DNA of 23,091 bases from UBA1563 sp041667115 (GCA_041667115.1 JBAYFO010000058.1:1-23091), one strand, 5' to 3'. Shown: positions 8,497 to 15,892, counted from the first letter of the stretch. The notes: generated from the sequence alone by a model not told the origin. Translations and numbers: made by a program.

Positions 8497-9218
8497 TGGA
8501 ACGAAGATTTTTTTTAAAAGCAGCGGCTCTTTCCACATTTTCTCTTTACGGAAAATCATTTGAAACAATTAATAATACGATCAATAATAAATTAAGGAGT
8601 ACTACTATAATGGCTAAATTTGAATTGCCTGCACTTCCCTATGCCTACGACGCACTCGAACCGCATATCGATAAATTAACAATGGAAATTCACCATTCGA
8701 AACATCATCAAGCATACGTTAATAATTTAAATAACGCAGTAGCGGGAACTGACCTTGAAGGAAAATCTCTCGAAGAACTTTTCTCTTCAATATCAAAAGC
8801 ACCTGCCGCAGTAAGAAATAACGGCGGTGGAGTTTATAACCATAATCTCTTCTGGACTATCATGGGACCAAAAGGAGGCGGCGCTCCAACCGGTGCTTTG
8901 GCCGATGCGATTAACGGTGCCTTCGGTTCTTTTGATGAATTTAAGAAACATTTTTCTAATGCTGCTGCAACCCGCTTTGGCTCTGGCTGGGCTTGGCTTG
9001 TAGCTTCCAATGGAAAATTAACCGTTAGTTCAAGTCCTAACCAGGATAATCCGCTAATGGATATTTCTGAAATAAAAGGATTTCCGATCCTTACTTTAGA
9101 TGTCTGGGAACATGCTTATTACCTGCATTATCAAAACAGAAGACCGGATTATATTTCTTCCTGGTGGAATGTCGTAAACTGGAATGAAGTTGCCGCAAGA
9201 TTTGCTCAAGCGAAATAA
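8496..9218 (+). CDS. sodA: Superoxide dismutase, Mn-type, with possible Tat leader
   Basis: The enzyme dismutates superoxide to oxygen and hydrogen peroxide. The full frame is 240 aa. Counted from the internal Met39, the core is 202 aa, the normal family length, with metal ligands His28, His78, Asp164 and His168 (DVWEHAYYLHY). Gln145 in the NQD motif and Gly-Gly near residue 73 where Fe enzymes carry Gln both point to the Mn type; cambialistic use cannot be excluded. Residues 1-38 of the long form start ERRFFLK followed by a hydrophobic patch, resembling a twin-arginine leader. The long start at 8,496 overlaps the upstream stop codon. A second start at 8,610 has its own AAGGAG (8594-8599), 10 nt upstream. 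Either or both starts may be used: the long form would be exported, the short form cytoplasmic. Confidence 0.93.
   Translation: MERRFFLKAAALSTFSLYGKSFETINNTINNKLRSTTIMAKFELPALPYAYDALEPHIDKLTMEIHHSKHHQAYVNNLNNAVAGTDLEGKSLEELFSSISKAPAAVRNNGGGVYNHNLFWTIMGPKGGGAPTGALADAINGAFGSFDEFKKHFSNAAATRFGSGWAWLVASNGKLTVSSSPNQDNPLMDISEIKGFPILTLDVWEHAYYLHYQNRRPDYISSWWNVVNWNEVAARFAQAK
8594..8612 (+). promoter_or_regulatory. Internal ribosome binding site and second start of the superoxide dismutase
   Basis: AAGGAG at 8594-8599 is followed 10 nt later by an ATG at 8610-8612, exactly where the conserved enzyme core begins (MAKFELPALPY). It is a better ribosome binding site than anything before the upstream ATG at 8,496, which relies on overlap with the preceding stop codon. 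Confidence 0.6.
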
Positions 9219-9237
9219 ATTGTAGATATGCTAAATT

Positions 9238-9268
9238 AAAAACGCAGTCATTTAGGCTGCGTTTTTTG
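9238..9268 (+). terminator. Rho-independent terminator after the superoxide dismutase
   Basis: AAAAACGCAG (9238-9247) pairs with CTGCGTTTTT (from 9257), followed by a T-rich tract. It lies about 20 nt after the stop codon and closes the two-gene Fe-S carrier and dismutase unit. Confidence 0.85.
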
Positions 9269-9425
9269 TTTCTTTTTTTTCTTGGCAAGCGGAAAGATAT
9301 AAAATAATCAGTCTTTTTTTATTGCTCTTTTTTATATGTAGATATATCTCGATGTTAAAGTGTTTCGTTATACAAAATATTGAAGTCTGTTTAAAAATAT
9401 TATTAAATAAAGGGACTAAACACTC

Positions 9426-10211
9426 ATGGATAGCTATCATTATACGGGCTTAAAGTTGACTCCGGGATTATATAAAATTGCACATACAACGTTATTTCTC
9501 TTCATCATATTCACTCTAATCTTTTCTTCAAAAACAAGCGCTCAAGGACTTTCCTTTAATTCGCATACTTTGCACACTTCAGAAGAAATTCAAAAACCGG
9601 ACGACCAGTTAGAACCATCTCGGGGTTTTAATTTTATCCCTATTGAAGGCGACACTATCTCTCAACATATAAAACCTAATTTGCTTCCTAAAAACATGAG
9701 CATTATGGAAAAAGGATTATGGGGTGAAAACGGATTTTTAAGAACTGTTGGTCTGGCACCTGAGTTAACCGTGGAGTCACGAAAAAGCGAACTCAAATTA
9801 CGGAGAACCATGTTGTCAATTCATCAGATCGGAGGCTTCACTACGCTCGGATTAATGTTAGCAACTTGCTATTACGGTCAGAAAATCATCGATGGCGGTG
9901 TAAACGGGAGAAGAGATTATGAAAAAACGAAATATCTTTTTGTCAATCTAACTATTTCAGCCTATACCCTTACAGGATTGTTATCTATCCTTTCCCCTCC
10001 ACCTATGATAAGACGCGATGAAGTAAGCACGACTTCTATTCACAAAACGCTCGCATGGTTTCACGTTGCGGGAATGATCATTACACCGATACTGGCTAAT
10101 GCAATTTCTTCGCACCGGCAATTTCACATGGATAAGGCACATGTTCATCAAGTCGCCGGATATATAACTACGGCGATATTCGCATCTGCAATGATTGTAA
10201 TTACCTTTTAA
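9426..10211 (+). CDS. Cytochrome b561-like four-helix membrane protein
   Basis: This 261-aa protein has an N-terminal hydrophobic segment (about 18-40, ending in SAQ, a probable signal peptide), then a soluble stretch to about 125, then four predicted membrane helices near 130-150, 169-190, 208-228 and 242-261. Histidines sit at helix positions fit for heme binding: His133 in helix 1, His206 and His213 at the start of and within helix 3, and His239/His241 at the start of helix 4. This layout resembles b561-type and related heme b proteins that move electrons across or along the inner membrane. The spacing to the YceI gene is 10 nt, and a Rieske gene follows, so a shared redox role is likely. 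AAAGGG precedes the ATG by 11 nt. The family call comes from topology and His pattern, not from a strong motif. Confidence 0.6.
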   Translation: MDSYHYTGLKLTPGLYKIAHTTLFLFIIFTLIFSSKTSAQGLSFNSHTLHTSEEIQKPDDQLEPSRGFNFIPIEGDTISQHIKPNLLPKNMSIMEKGLWGENGFLRTVGLAPELTVESRKSELKLRRTMLSIHQIGGFTTLGLMLATCYYGQKIIDGGVNGRRDYEKTKYLFVNLTISAYTLTGLLSILSPPPMIRRDEVSTTSIHKTLAWFHVAGMIITPILANAISSHRQFHMDKAHVHQVAGYITTAIFASAMIVITF

Positions 10212-10221
10212 CGGAGAAAAA

Positions 10222-10770
10222 ATGAAAAAGTTTAAATTTGTACCAATAATTTTACTAATGTTCGTTGGCTCCTCTCTATTCGCACAAACAAAGCAGATCG
10301 AGGCAGTACAAAAAGAATCTTCAATCACTTATCAGTTAACTCATCCGTTGCACGAAATAGAATCAACAAGTAAAGAAGCCCGGTGTTCCATTACGGTTGA
10401 TCTCGGGAATAAATCAATCAAACAAGTTTCAGTTACCGTTGATGTAACAACGTTTAACAGTGGAAACTCCAACCGTGATTCACATGCGATGGAGGTTATC
10501 GATGCTCTTTCTTATCCTGAGGCTAGCTTTACAAGCACCAATATTTCACAGAATGGTGATAGTCTTAAAATTTCAGGTAAACTCACCTTTCACGGAATAA
10601 CAAAAGATATTTGGATCCGCGCCACTCAGAAGTGGAAAAATAATAAATTAATTGTCAATGGGAAATTCGAAATTAGTTTAACGGCATTCAAAGTTGAAAG
10701 ACCTTCCTTATTGATGATTCCGGTAAAAGATGAACTAAAATTCTCATTGATACAAACGTTCAATTTTTAG
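10222..10770 (+). CDS. YceI-family periplasmic protein
   Basis: The protein has 182 aa, with a clear signal peptide (MKKFKFVPIILLMFVGSSLFAQ). The rest follows the YceI lipocalin-like beta-barrel pattern: a YQLTHPLHEIES start, a NSGNSNRDSHAMEVIDALSYP segment of which the NRDSHM-like part and the following 'YP.ASF.ST' are characteristic, then ISGKLTFHGITKDI, and a final barrel strand. YceI proteins bind long isoprenoid or lipid-like molecules; in Escherichia coli yceI lies beside a cytochrome b561 gene, yceJ. Here too the gene directly follows a b561-like gene (10-nt gap), and GGAG precedes the start. It may carry a quinone-like or polyisoprenoid ligand for the neighbouring membrane protein; that is inference. 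Confidence 0.85.
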   Translation: MKKFKFVPIILLMFVGSSLFAQTKQIEAVQKESSITYQLTHPLHEIESTSKEARCSITVDLGNKSIKQVSVTVDVTTFNSGNSNRDSHAMEVIDALSYPEASFTSTNISQNGDSLKISGKLTFHGITKDIWIRATQKWKNNKLIVNGKFEISLTAFKVERPSLLMIPVKDELKFSLIQTFNF

Positions 10771-10819
10771 CATATTATATCAAATGATTTTATAAATATT
10801 TTAATAAAGGAGATATTTT

Positions 10820-11236
10820 ATGGATCGTAAAGATTTTTTAGTAACCGTTGGAAAGGGCGCTGCGCTTGCGGGACTTGTTTATTGTATTGGTTGCAGCCCG
10901 AAGAATACAGATGTTCCAACAGCTCCATCTAGCGTAGATTTGACTTTGGATTTAACCTTACATGCAAATCAACCGTTAAATACTATCGGCGGTTCGGTGG
11001 TTAATAATGGAATCATTATCGGTCGTGTAAGCCAAACAGAGTTTGTGGCTGTGTCTTCAGCATGTACACATCAAGGAACTACGGTTGAATTTCAGCTCCC
11101 GCAAAATCAATTCTTCTGCCCAAACCATGGATCAACCTTTGCATTGAATGGGACTGTAACCAATGGTCCGGCTGCAAAACAATTAACAAAATATAACACA
11201 AGTCTTAATGGGACAAATTTAAGGATTTACAGTTAA
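10820..11236 (+). CDS. Small Rieske [2Fe-2S] lipoprotein
   Basis: The 138-aa protein carries the two Rieske ligand boxes: Cys82-Thr-His84 in SACTHQG and Cys100-x-x-His103 in FFCPNHGS, followed by a GTVTNGPA turn. These hold a [2Fe-2S] cluster that transfers single electrons. The N-terminus (MDRKDFLVTVGKGAALAGLVYCIGC) is hydrophobic; Cys25 in an IGC context is a plausible lipobox, and the RK near the start resembles a weak twin-arginine motif, as many Rieske proteins are Tat exported. It lacks the disulfide cysteines expected in cytochrome bc1-type Rieske proteins. AAAGGAGAT precedes the ATG. It lies 49 nt after the YceI gene and probably belongs to the same transcript. No cytochrome b/c1 partner gene is in the window. 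Confidence 0.88.
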   Translation: MDRKDFLVTVGKGAALAGLVYCIGCSPKNTDVPTAPSSVDLTLDLTLHANQPLNTIGGSVVNNGIIIGRVSQTEFVAVSSACTHQGTTVEFQLPQNQFFCPNHGSTFALNGTVTNGPAAKQLTKYNTSLNGTNLRIYS

Positions 11237-11280
11237 GCTTAATTCTCCGGGTTCTCCCCTCCCAATTTGTCATTATAAAT

Positions 11281-11311
11281 CGAAGAGCAAAACTTATACC
11301 TTTGCTCTTCG
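11281..11311. terminator. Hairpin between convergent genes
   Basis: CGAAGAGCAAA (11281-11291) and TTTGCTCTTCG (11301-11311) form an 11-bp perfect stem with a 9-nt loop, between the Rieske stop on the plus strand and the permease stop on the minus strand. Neither side has a clean T run, so termination efficiency is uncertain; the position fits a bidirectional terminator. Confidence 0.55.
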
Positions 11312-11338
11312 CTAAAATTGAACTTGCAACTACTACAA

Positions 11339-12661
11339 TTATTTTAGTACTAACGCTAAAATTGCAAATGCATCTATAACATAGAGCATCCAATGAATTT
11401 CATTCCTTTTTCCAACTGCAACTTTTATTACCGTAAAACTTAAAAAACTCCAGATGATTCCCTGGGTTATTGAAAAAGTGAGCGGGATTAAAAACATTCC
11501 CAGAAAAGCAGGAATAGCGTCATCCAACTTTTTCCAGTTTATTTGGATGATAGGGGCAGTCATAAAAACCCCGACTAAGAGTAAAGCGGGAGCCGTTGCA
11601 ATTGATGGAACTATCGAAAGTAGAGGCGAGAAAAATAGAAATGGTAAAAATAAAAGTCCGGCAACAGCAGCAGTTAGACCAGTTCTGCCTCCCTCTTCAA
11701 TTCCGGCAGCGGATTCAATATAACTTGTTCCGGCACTTGAACCGATTAGTCCTGCAAAAATTGTCGCAAATGAATCAACAATTAAAGATTCTCTTATCCT
11801 CAGCGGTTCTCCTTCTTCATCTTTTAAATTTCCGGCTTCAGCTACCCCTACAAATGTGGAAAGAGAATCAAACATATCGGTAAACAACATCGAGAAAACC
11901 ACCGGCAAGAGTGATAGTTTTAACGATCCTAATAAATCCAAACTAAATAAAAGACTAAAGTCCGGCATCTCTAATAACCCTTTCCAGGTTACAAGGGTAG
12001 GCACCCCGAAATTTATTGCCGAGGCATTACCATAAAATCTTCCGATAGGAATTGAAAGAAGAGTTGTGCAGATGATACCAAGAATTAAAGCGCCTTTTAT
12101 TTTTTTTATTATCAGAATTATTGTTACAATCAACCCGATAAGAAATGTTACTGTAATGGGATTCATTTCTCCCAGTCCAACTATAGTAGCGGGGTTAGCA
12201 ACAATAAATTTTGCATCAATCAAACCGATAAGGGCAATAAATAATCCAATTCCAACGGCAGTACCATACCTTATCTGCTGGGGAATTGCCTTAACTATTA
12301 ATGTCCTCACATGAAAGATGGACAAGAGTAAAAAAATAATTCCCGACCAGAAAACGGCACCCAATGCAATGTGCCAATCAACACCCATCCCGATAACTAC
12401 GGTGTATGTAAAAAAAGCATTTATTCCCATACCCGGAGCTACAACAATTGGATTCTTTGCATAGATACCCATCATAATACTTGAAAACGCACTAACCAAA
12501 ATTGTTGCGGTCAATACACCATTGAAGGGCATTCCTGCTTGTGTTAAAATGGAGGGATTTACAATGATGATGTACATCGTTGCTAAAAAAGTGGTAAGAC
12601 CGGCTAATATTTCTGTTTTAAGATCCGATCCGAGTTCTTTGTATTTGAAAAACTTTTCCAT
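11339..12661 (-). CDS. Purine (adenine/guanine/hypoxanthine) permease, AzgA-type NCS2 family
   Basis: This 440-aa polytopic membrane protein matches the AzgA/PbuG/GhxP branch of the NCS2 transporters. Characteristic stretches are EILAGLTTFLATMYIIIVNP at the N-terminus, AKNPIVVAPGMGINAFFTY, FTDMFDSLSTFVGVAEAGN in the middle and the S-SAGTSYIESAAGIEEGGRTG loop. These form the substrate and proton sites, so it probably imports hypoxanthine, guanine or adenine by proton symport. The frame extends upstream to a GTG at 12,733. The ATG at 12,661 is preferred because it gives the family-typical MEKFFKYKEL start and the usual length; no strong ribosome binding site precedes either. It lies 151 nt downstream of the nuclease gene on the same strand and may have its own promoter. 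Confidence 0.9.
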   Translation of the reverse strand: MEKFFKYKELGSDLKTEILAGLTTFLATMYIIIVNPSILTQAGMPFNGVLTATILVSAFSSIMMGIYAKNPIVVAPGMGINAFFTYTVVIGMGVDWHIALGAVFWSGIIFLLLSIFHVRTLIVKAIPQQIRYGTAVGIGLFIALIGLIDAKFIVANPATIVGLGEMNPITVTFLIGLIVTIILIIKKIKGALILGIICTTLLSIPIGRFYGNASAINFGVPTLVTWKGLLEMPDFSLLFSLDLLGSLKLSLLPVVFSMLFTDMFDSLSTFVGVAEAGNLKDEEGEPLRIRESLIVDSFATIFAGLIGSSAGTSYIESAAGIEEGGRTGLTAAVAGLLFLPFLFFSPLLSIVPSIATAPALLLVGVFMTAPIIQINWKKLDDAIPAFLGMFLIPLTFSITQGIIWSFLSFTVIKVAVGKRNEIHWMLYVIDAFAILALVLK

Positions 12662-12812
12662 AATTCTATCATTTATTTTATGTATATGTTTTGATCGCAG
12701 AGTAGAACGAAAGTCACCAAAACTATTGCACACAACTCAGAAACCAACAGGCGTTACCATTGTACCAAATGAGAGAAGAAGAAATTAAAATAAATTTATT
12801 TGCGACTCACTA

Positions 12813-13955
12813 CTATTTGATAAAGATCATTTTTTTTGTTTGGAGAAAATCCCCGGACTTAAGTTGATAGAGGTAGACACCACTTGTCAAAGGCTTCCGA
12901 TCTGATCCGGTTTGCGGATTGAAAGTGACCTGATAGGTACCTGCATCATGAACTTCATTAACTAAGGTAGCAACTTCATTTCCAATGATATCATAAACTT
13001 TTAGACTGACAAACTGCTTGCTGTTTATAGAATATTGAATACTCGTTGACGGATTAAACGGATTTGGATAATTTTGACAAAGATTAAATGAAGAAGGAGA
13101 TGTTTGCTCATCTCTTACAGATGTAGCATTTGGATCAGGACTACCGGCATCAATCCATGCCGTATAAATAAGATCTGCAACTGATTTTGATGCATTTTTC
13201 ATTAGCAGTATAGTTTGATTACCGCATAGTTCCCAATATTTCTGCAGATAGACAGTCCCGGAGGTCGTTCCTGCTACTGCATGCGCAACACTATCTCCAT
13301 AAAGAACTGAATCTACATATTTATTACCGACGTAGATAAAATTAAATACATAGTCGCTAATATTCCCCACATATGATGCTGAATCATTTGTATATACTAC
13401 GCTGTTTTGAAATTGCTCTAATAACTTAGTTTCATACCTCGAATGTACACCGCTTTGATTAGTCATGCCTCCATTATAATTTTCAGTAATATGCAATGGT
13501 TGATGTCCATCGCCGACATAATGTCCTAAATCAGCGGATAGAAGCATTGCCTTATTCCAATTCCTTTGCTGGAAAGCTTTCCGAAGAGAATCTTCTGTTG
13601 TTTGAATAGCCCATGGAAGAGTACCTTGTTCTATTACATAAGAAGATCCATGCAAAGATACATTTGCATCATAACTTTGGTTAATAAAACCATTGGCCTT
13701 GAATTCGGGATAATTGTCAATATCTATAAAATGCTTTGGAGATTCATTGGGATCATCTTTTTTTCTATTATCGGCATCAGAGGCATGTGTAGTCAGATCA
13801 GTGCTCCAGGTAGCAGGAAAATTCATTGAAGACGGAAAAGATTTTGTAATGTTTTTATTTATTATCTTATGTCCTGTCCCCCCCCAACCCGCAAAGATAA
13901 ACCAGAGAACAATGAATGGAACAATTTTGAGGAAATATTTTTTTTTATCCAGCAT
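12813..13955 (-). CDS. Secreted zinc-dependent nuclease/phospholipase C-like enzyme with T9SS tail
   Basis: The protein has 380 aa. A signal peptide (1-23, ending FAG) precedes Trp24. Cleavage there would expose Trp as the N-terminal zinc ligand, as in P1 nuclease and Bacillus phospholipase C, with His29 five residues on, as in P1. Further ligand candidates are Asp60/62 (HASDAD), His75 (HFIDID), then His145, Asp149 and His155 in DLGHYVGDGHQPLH with the exact 4 and 10 spacing of both families, and His171 with Glu175 (GVHSRYE). Glu at the last position is the phospholipase C state; S1/P1 nucleases have Asp. From about residue 290 a T9SS sorting domain follows (NYPNPFNPST ... SGVYLYQL ... KKM). 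The substrate, nucleic acid or phospholipid, is open. The gene lies 19 nt downstream of an alpha/beta hydrolase and probably shares its transcript. Confidence 0.85.
   Translation of the reverse strand: MLDKKKYFLKIVPFIVLWFIFAGWGGTGHKIINKNITKSFPSSMNFPATWSTDLTTHASDADNRKKDDPNESPKHFIDIDNYPEFKANGFINQSYDANVSLHGSSYVIEQGTLPWAIQTTEDSLRKAFQQRNWNKAMLLSADLGHYVGDGHQPLHITENYNGGMTNQSGVHSRYETKLLEQFQNSVVYTNDSASYVGNISDYVFNFIYVGNKYVDSVLYGDSVAHAVAGTTSGTVYLQKYWELCGNQTILLMKNASKSVADLIYTAWIDAGSPDPNATSVRDEQTSPSSFNLCQNYPNPFNPSTSIQYSINSKQFVSLKVYDIIGNEVATLVNEVHDAGTYQVTFNPQTGSDRKPLTSGVYLYQLKSGDFLQTKKMIFIK
13878..13885. repeat. Homopolymer C8 (G8 on the coding strand) at the start of the nuclease/PLC-like gene
   Basis: Eight consecutive C on the plus strand read as TGG-GGG-GGG (Trp24-Gly25-Gly26) in the minus-strand gene. 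The run lies right at the predicted signal peptidase site. Runs of this length can slip during replication, and a one-base change would destroy the reading frame near its beginning. Confidence 0.9.
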
Positions 13956-13974
13956 GAAGGTACTTTCTTGATGA

Positions 13975-14949
13975 TCAATATTCTGTCGTCAGAATTTCAA
14001 CGATTTTATTTGCTACAGCTTCTCTCTCTATACCTTCTAAAATATTATGCCCGGATTTTTCAAACTCATATTTTTGGAACGATATATTTTTCCCGGACAA
14101 GATTTCTTCATTTGATTTCATATTGCTTGTATTATCCAGTTTTCCGGAGAAAAGATATATGTGATTTTTTATCTCTTTAAAGTTAAGGAAGCTGTGTAAA
14201 TCCCACAACGCTTTTATCGAATTAATTGGAACCGCGTGATAGACGAGCCTATCCGAATGTTCTTCAAAAGTCGACTTTTTAACCACAGGTAGAAATAGGC
14301 GCATTACAGAAAGGAATAATGGGATTTTCAAGATTTTCTTTCTCAAAGAATGATTTTCATTTTCAACCAGATAGGGTGCACTTAAAAGAAGTTTTTTTAC
14401 AGCCCTCTGCTGAGCAAGAAGAACCGCAAGTAATCCTCCCATCGAATGACCTACTACACTAACCTCTTCAACATGTTGGCTTAATAGATCATAGGCATCT
14501 AAAGCATCGCGGAGCCACTGAACTGATTGAACATTCTTTAAAGCGGTAAGATCCGGGAGACCAAATCCGGTTAAACGCGGTGCGTAAAATGAAATATTTT
14601 TTTCTTTTAAAAGAGGGATTAAAAAACGGAATTCTTGAGGAGATGCCGAAAATCCGTGAAGTAAGAGAACACCATGTTGTTTGTTCCCCGAAAAAAAACG
14701 CACCGGTTTTGCAACCTCAAATTGTCCGGTTCTTTCATCAAAAACGAATTTTTTAAATTGTACAAAATTGATCTGAAGATTTATTCTTCCCCGTATATTT
14801 CCAAAGATCATTAATAAAATAATCAGAAGAGGACCTGCAAGAAAATAATTAGGAAGCAATAACACATAAAGAAGCAGTATACCCGAAATGATGGAGTACA
14901 AGCCCAAAATGATTATTTCTTTTTTTATTTTTGCTTCACTATTTTTCAT
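13975..14949 (-). CDS. Membrane-anchored alpha/beta hydrolase (lipase/esterase-like)
   Basis: This 324-aa protein has two N-terminal hydrophobic helices (about 11-32 and 36-50), followed by an alpha/beta hydrolase domain. The oxyanion strand is LLLHGFSASPQEF (95-107), the nucleophile elbow is GHSMGG with Ser169, the acid is probably Asp272 (GKLDNTSN) and the catalytic His is His301 (KSGHNIL). The fold and lid layout resemble carboxylesterases and monoacylglycerol lipases (serine aminopeptidase S33-like group). It would act on ester substrates near the inner membrane. It lies just upstream of the nuclease/PLC-like gene (19 nt) and diverges from a glycerophosphodiester phosphodiesterase gene, which suggests a role in lipid turnover. 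The substrate cannot be named from sequence. No strong ribosome binding site is seen before the ATG. Confidence 0.85.
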   Translation of the reverse strand: MKNSEAKIKKEIIILGLYSIISGILLLYVLLLPNYFLAGPLLIILLMIFGNIRGRINLQINFVQFKKFVFDERTGQFEVAKPVRFFSGNKQHGVLLLHGFSASPQEFRFLIPLLKEKNISFYAPRLTGFGLPDLTALKNVQSVQWLRDALDAYDLLSQHVEEVSVVGHSMGGLLAVLLAQQRAVKKLLLSAPYLVENENHSLRKKILKIPLFLSVMRLFLPVVKKSTFEEHSDRLVYHAVPINSIKALWDLHSFLNFKEIKNHIYLFSGKLDNTSNMKSNEEILSGKNISFQKYEFEKSGHNILEGIEREAVANKIVEILTTEY

Positions 14950-14959
14950 GCAGTATAAA
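14931..14959 (+). promoter_or_regulatory. Putative sigma70-like promoter of the GDPD gene
   Basis: TTGCTT (14931-14936) and TATAAA (14954-14959) are separated by 17 nt and end 35 nt before the start codon at 14,995. The -35 element lies inside the first codons of the divergent hydrolase gene. It is a reasonable match, but such matches are common in AT-rich DNA. Confidence 0.35.
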
Positions 14960-14994
14960 ATAGATTAATTTCTTTTCTGTAATTAAGAACATTT

Positions 14995-15867
14995 ATGATT
15001 GAAAACCAAAAAAAGCGACGTATTGTTTCTCACCGGTTGCGAGGCTTCAGTTCTCACGACGCTTCGCTGCAAGGATTACAAACTGCTCTCGCTGATAAGA
15101 TAAATCATTTTGAACTTGATTGCCGCGTAACAAAGGATGGCGCAGTCGTTATTCATCACGATGCAAAGTTGGGAGATGAATTTACCGAACAACCTTATAT
15201 CGCCGACAAAACACTTGCCCAATTAAAAAGCATTCATTACAAAAATTTTTCCGGTACTATTTTAACATTAGAGGAATTATTCCAGACAATCGAACCGGAT
15301 AAACAGATAAATCTTTATCTTGATATTAAGGAAAGCGGGAAAGAAGAACAGATCATTAACGAAGCGGCTAAGCGGAATCTCTTGGAAAACATTGTAATTA
15401 TCTCGTGGCTGCCGGAAGTGTTGTTCAAGATCAATTCACTTGTAAAGACGATGCAACTCTGCTTTAGTTTTTATCCGGTGTGTAATTCATTCTCTTCTCG
15501 AATACTTTACATGCAAGCAAAAGCTCGTTCGGTTTTCAATTTGAATAGAAACCAACGATTAACTTTTCTATTTGATGCTTACAACAACAGCAATAACGTT
15601 ACTGGGAAATATGGATTTGATTTTGAACATTTTGTAAGTCTTCCCTTTAACGGAAAGCTGGTCGATGTTCTACAAAGTGTAAATGGAATTGTCTGCGTTA
15701 ATTATAAAATGGCTGAGAGTAGTTTTATTGAATCGTTTAAGAAACAAAACTTACAGATTTGTCTCTATTCAATTAATACAGAAAAAGATTTGCAAGAGTA
15801 TGAAGCCAAATTTCATCCGGATATAATATTAAGTGATAATTCATCACTTCTTATTCACGGTTCTTAA
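14995..15867 (+). CDS. Glycerophosphodiester phosphodiesterase family protein
   Basis: This 290-aa protein of the GDPD TIM-barrel family should hydrolyse glycerophosphodiesters to glycerol-3-phosphate and an alcohol. Visible signatures are the N-terminal SHR (His13-Arg14), FELDCRVTKDG with Glu40 and Asp42 as metal ligands, and VVIHHD with the catalytic His55-Asp56 pair, then LYLDIKES later. The usual PENT motif after the first HR is not recognisable (SSHDASLQ instead), so it is a divergent member. No signal peptide is seen, suggesting cytoplasmic action on imported or internal phospholipid breakdown products. The gene is divergent from a lipase-like hydrolase across a 45-nt gap. It ends 25 nt from a convergent gene with no terminator hairpin seen. 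Confidence 0.82.
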   Translation: MIENQKKRRIVSHRLRGFSSHDASLQGLQTALADKINHFELDCRVTKDGAVVIHHDAKLGDEFTEQPYIADKTLAQLKSIHYKNFSGTILTLEELFQTIEPDKQINLYLDIKESGKEEQIINEAAKRNLLENIVIISWLPEVLFKINSLVKTMQLCFSFYPVCNSFSSRILYMQAKARSVFNLNRNQRLTFLFDAYNNSNNVTGKYGFDFEHFVSLPFNGKLVDVLQSVNGIVCVNYKMAESSFIESFKKQNLQICLYSINTEKDLQEYEAKFHPDIILSDNSSLLIHGS

Positions 15868-15892
15868 TTTAAGTTTGGCATACGTCGGTAAT

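Noticed and set aside
11454..11883. Plus-strand open frames opposite the permease
   Set aside because: They are shadows of a well-conserved membrane transporter on the minus strand and have no protein features or ribosome binding sites of their own.
12662..12812. Purine riboswitch upstream of the permease gene
   Set aside because: I could not find the paired helices and conserved junction bases of a purine aptamer in this 151-nt stretch on the minus strand.
12885..12915. Sequencing-adapter contamination (AGATCGGAAG on the minus strand)
   Set aside because: Only 10 bases match the start of a common adapter, the next base differs, and the reading frame continues normally through a conserved domain.
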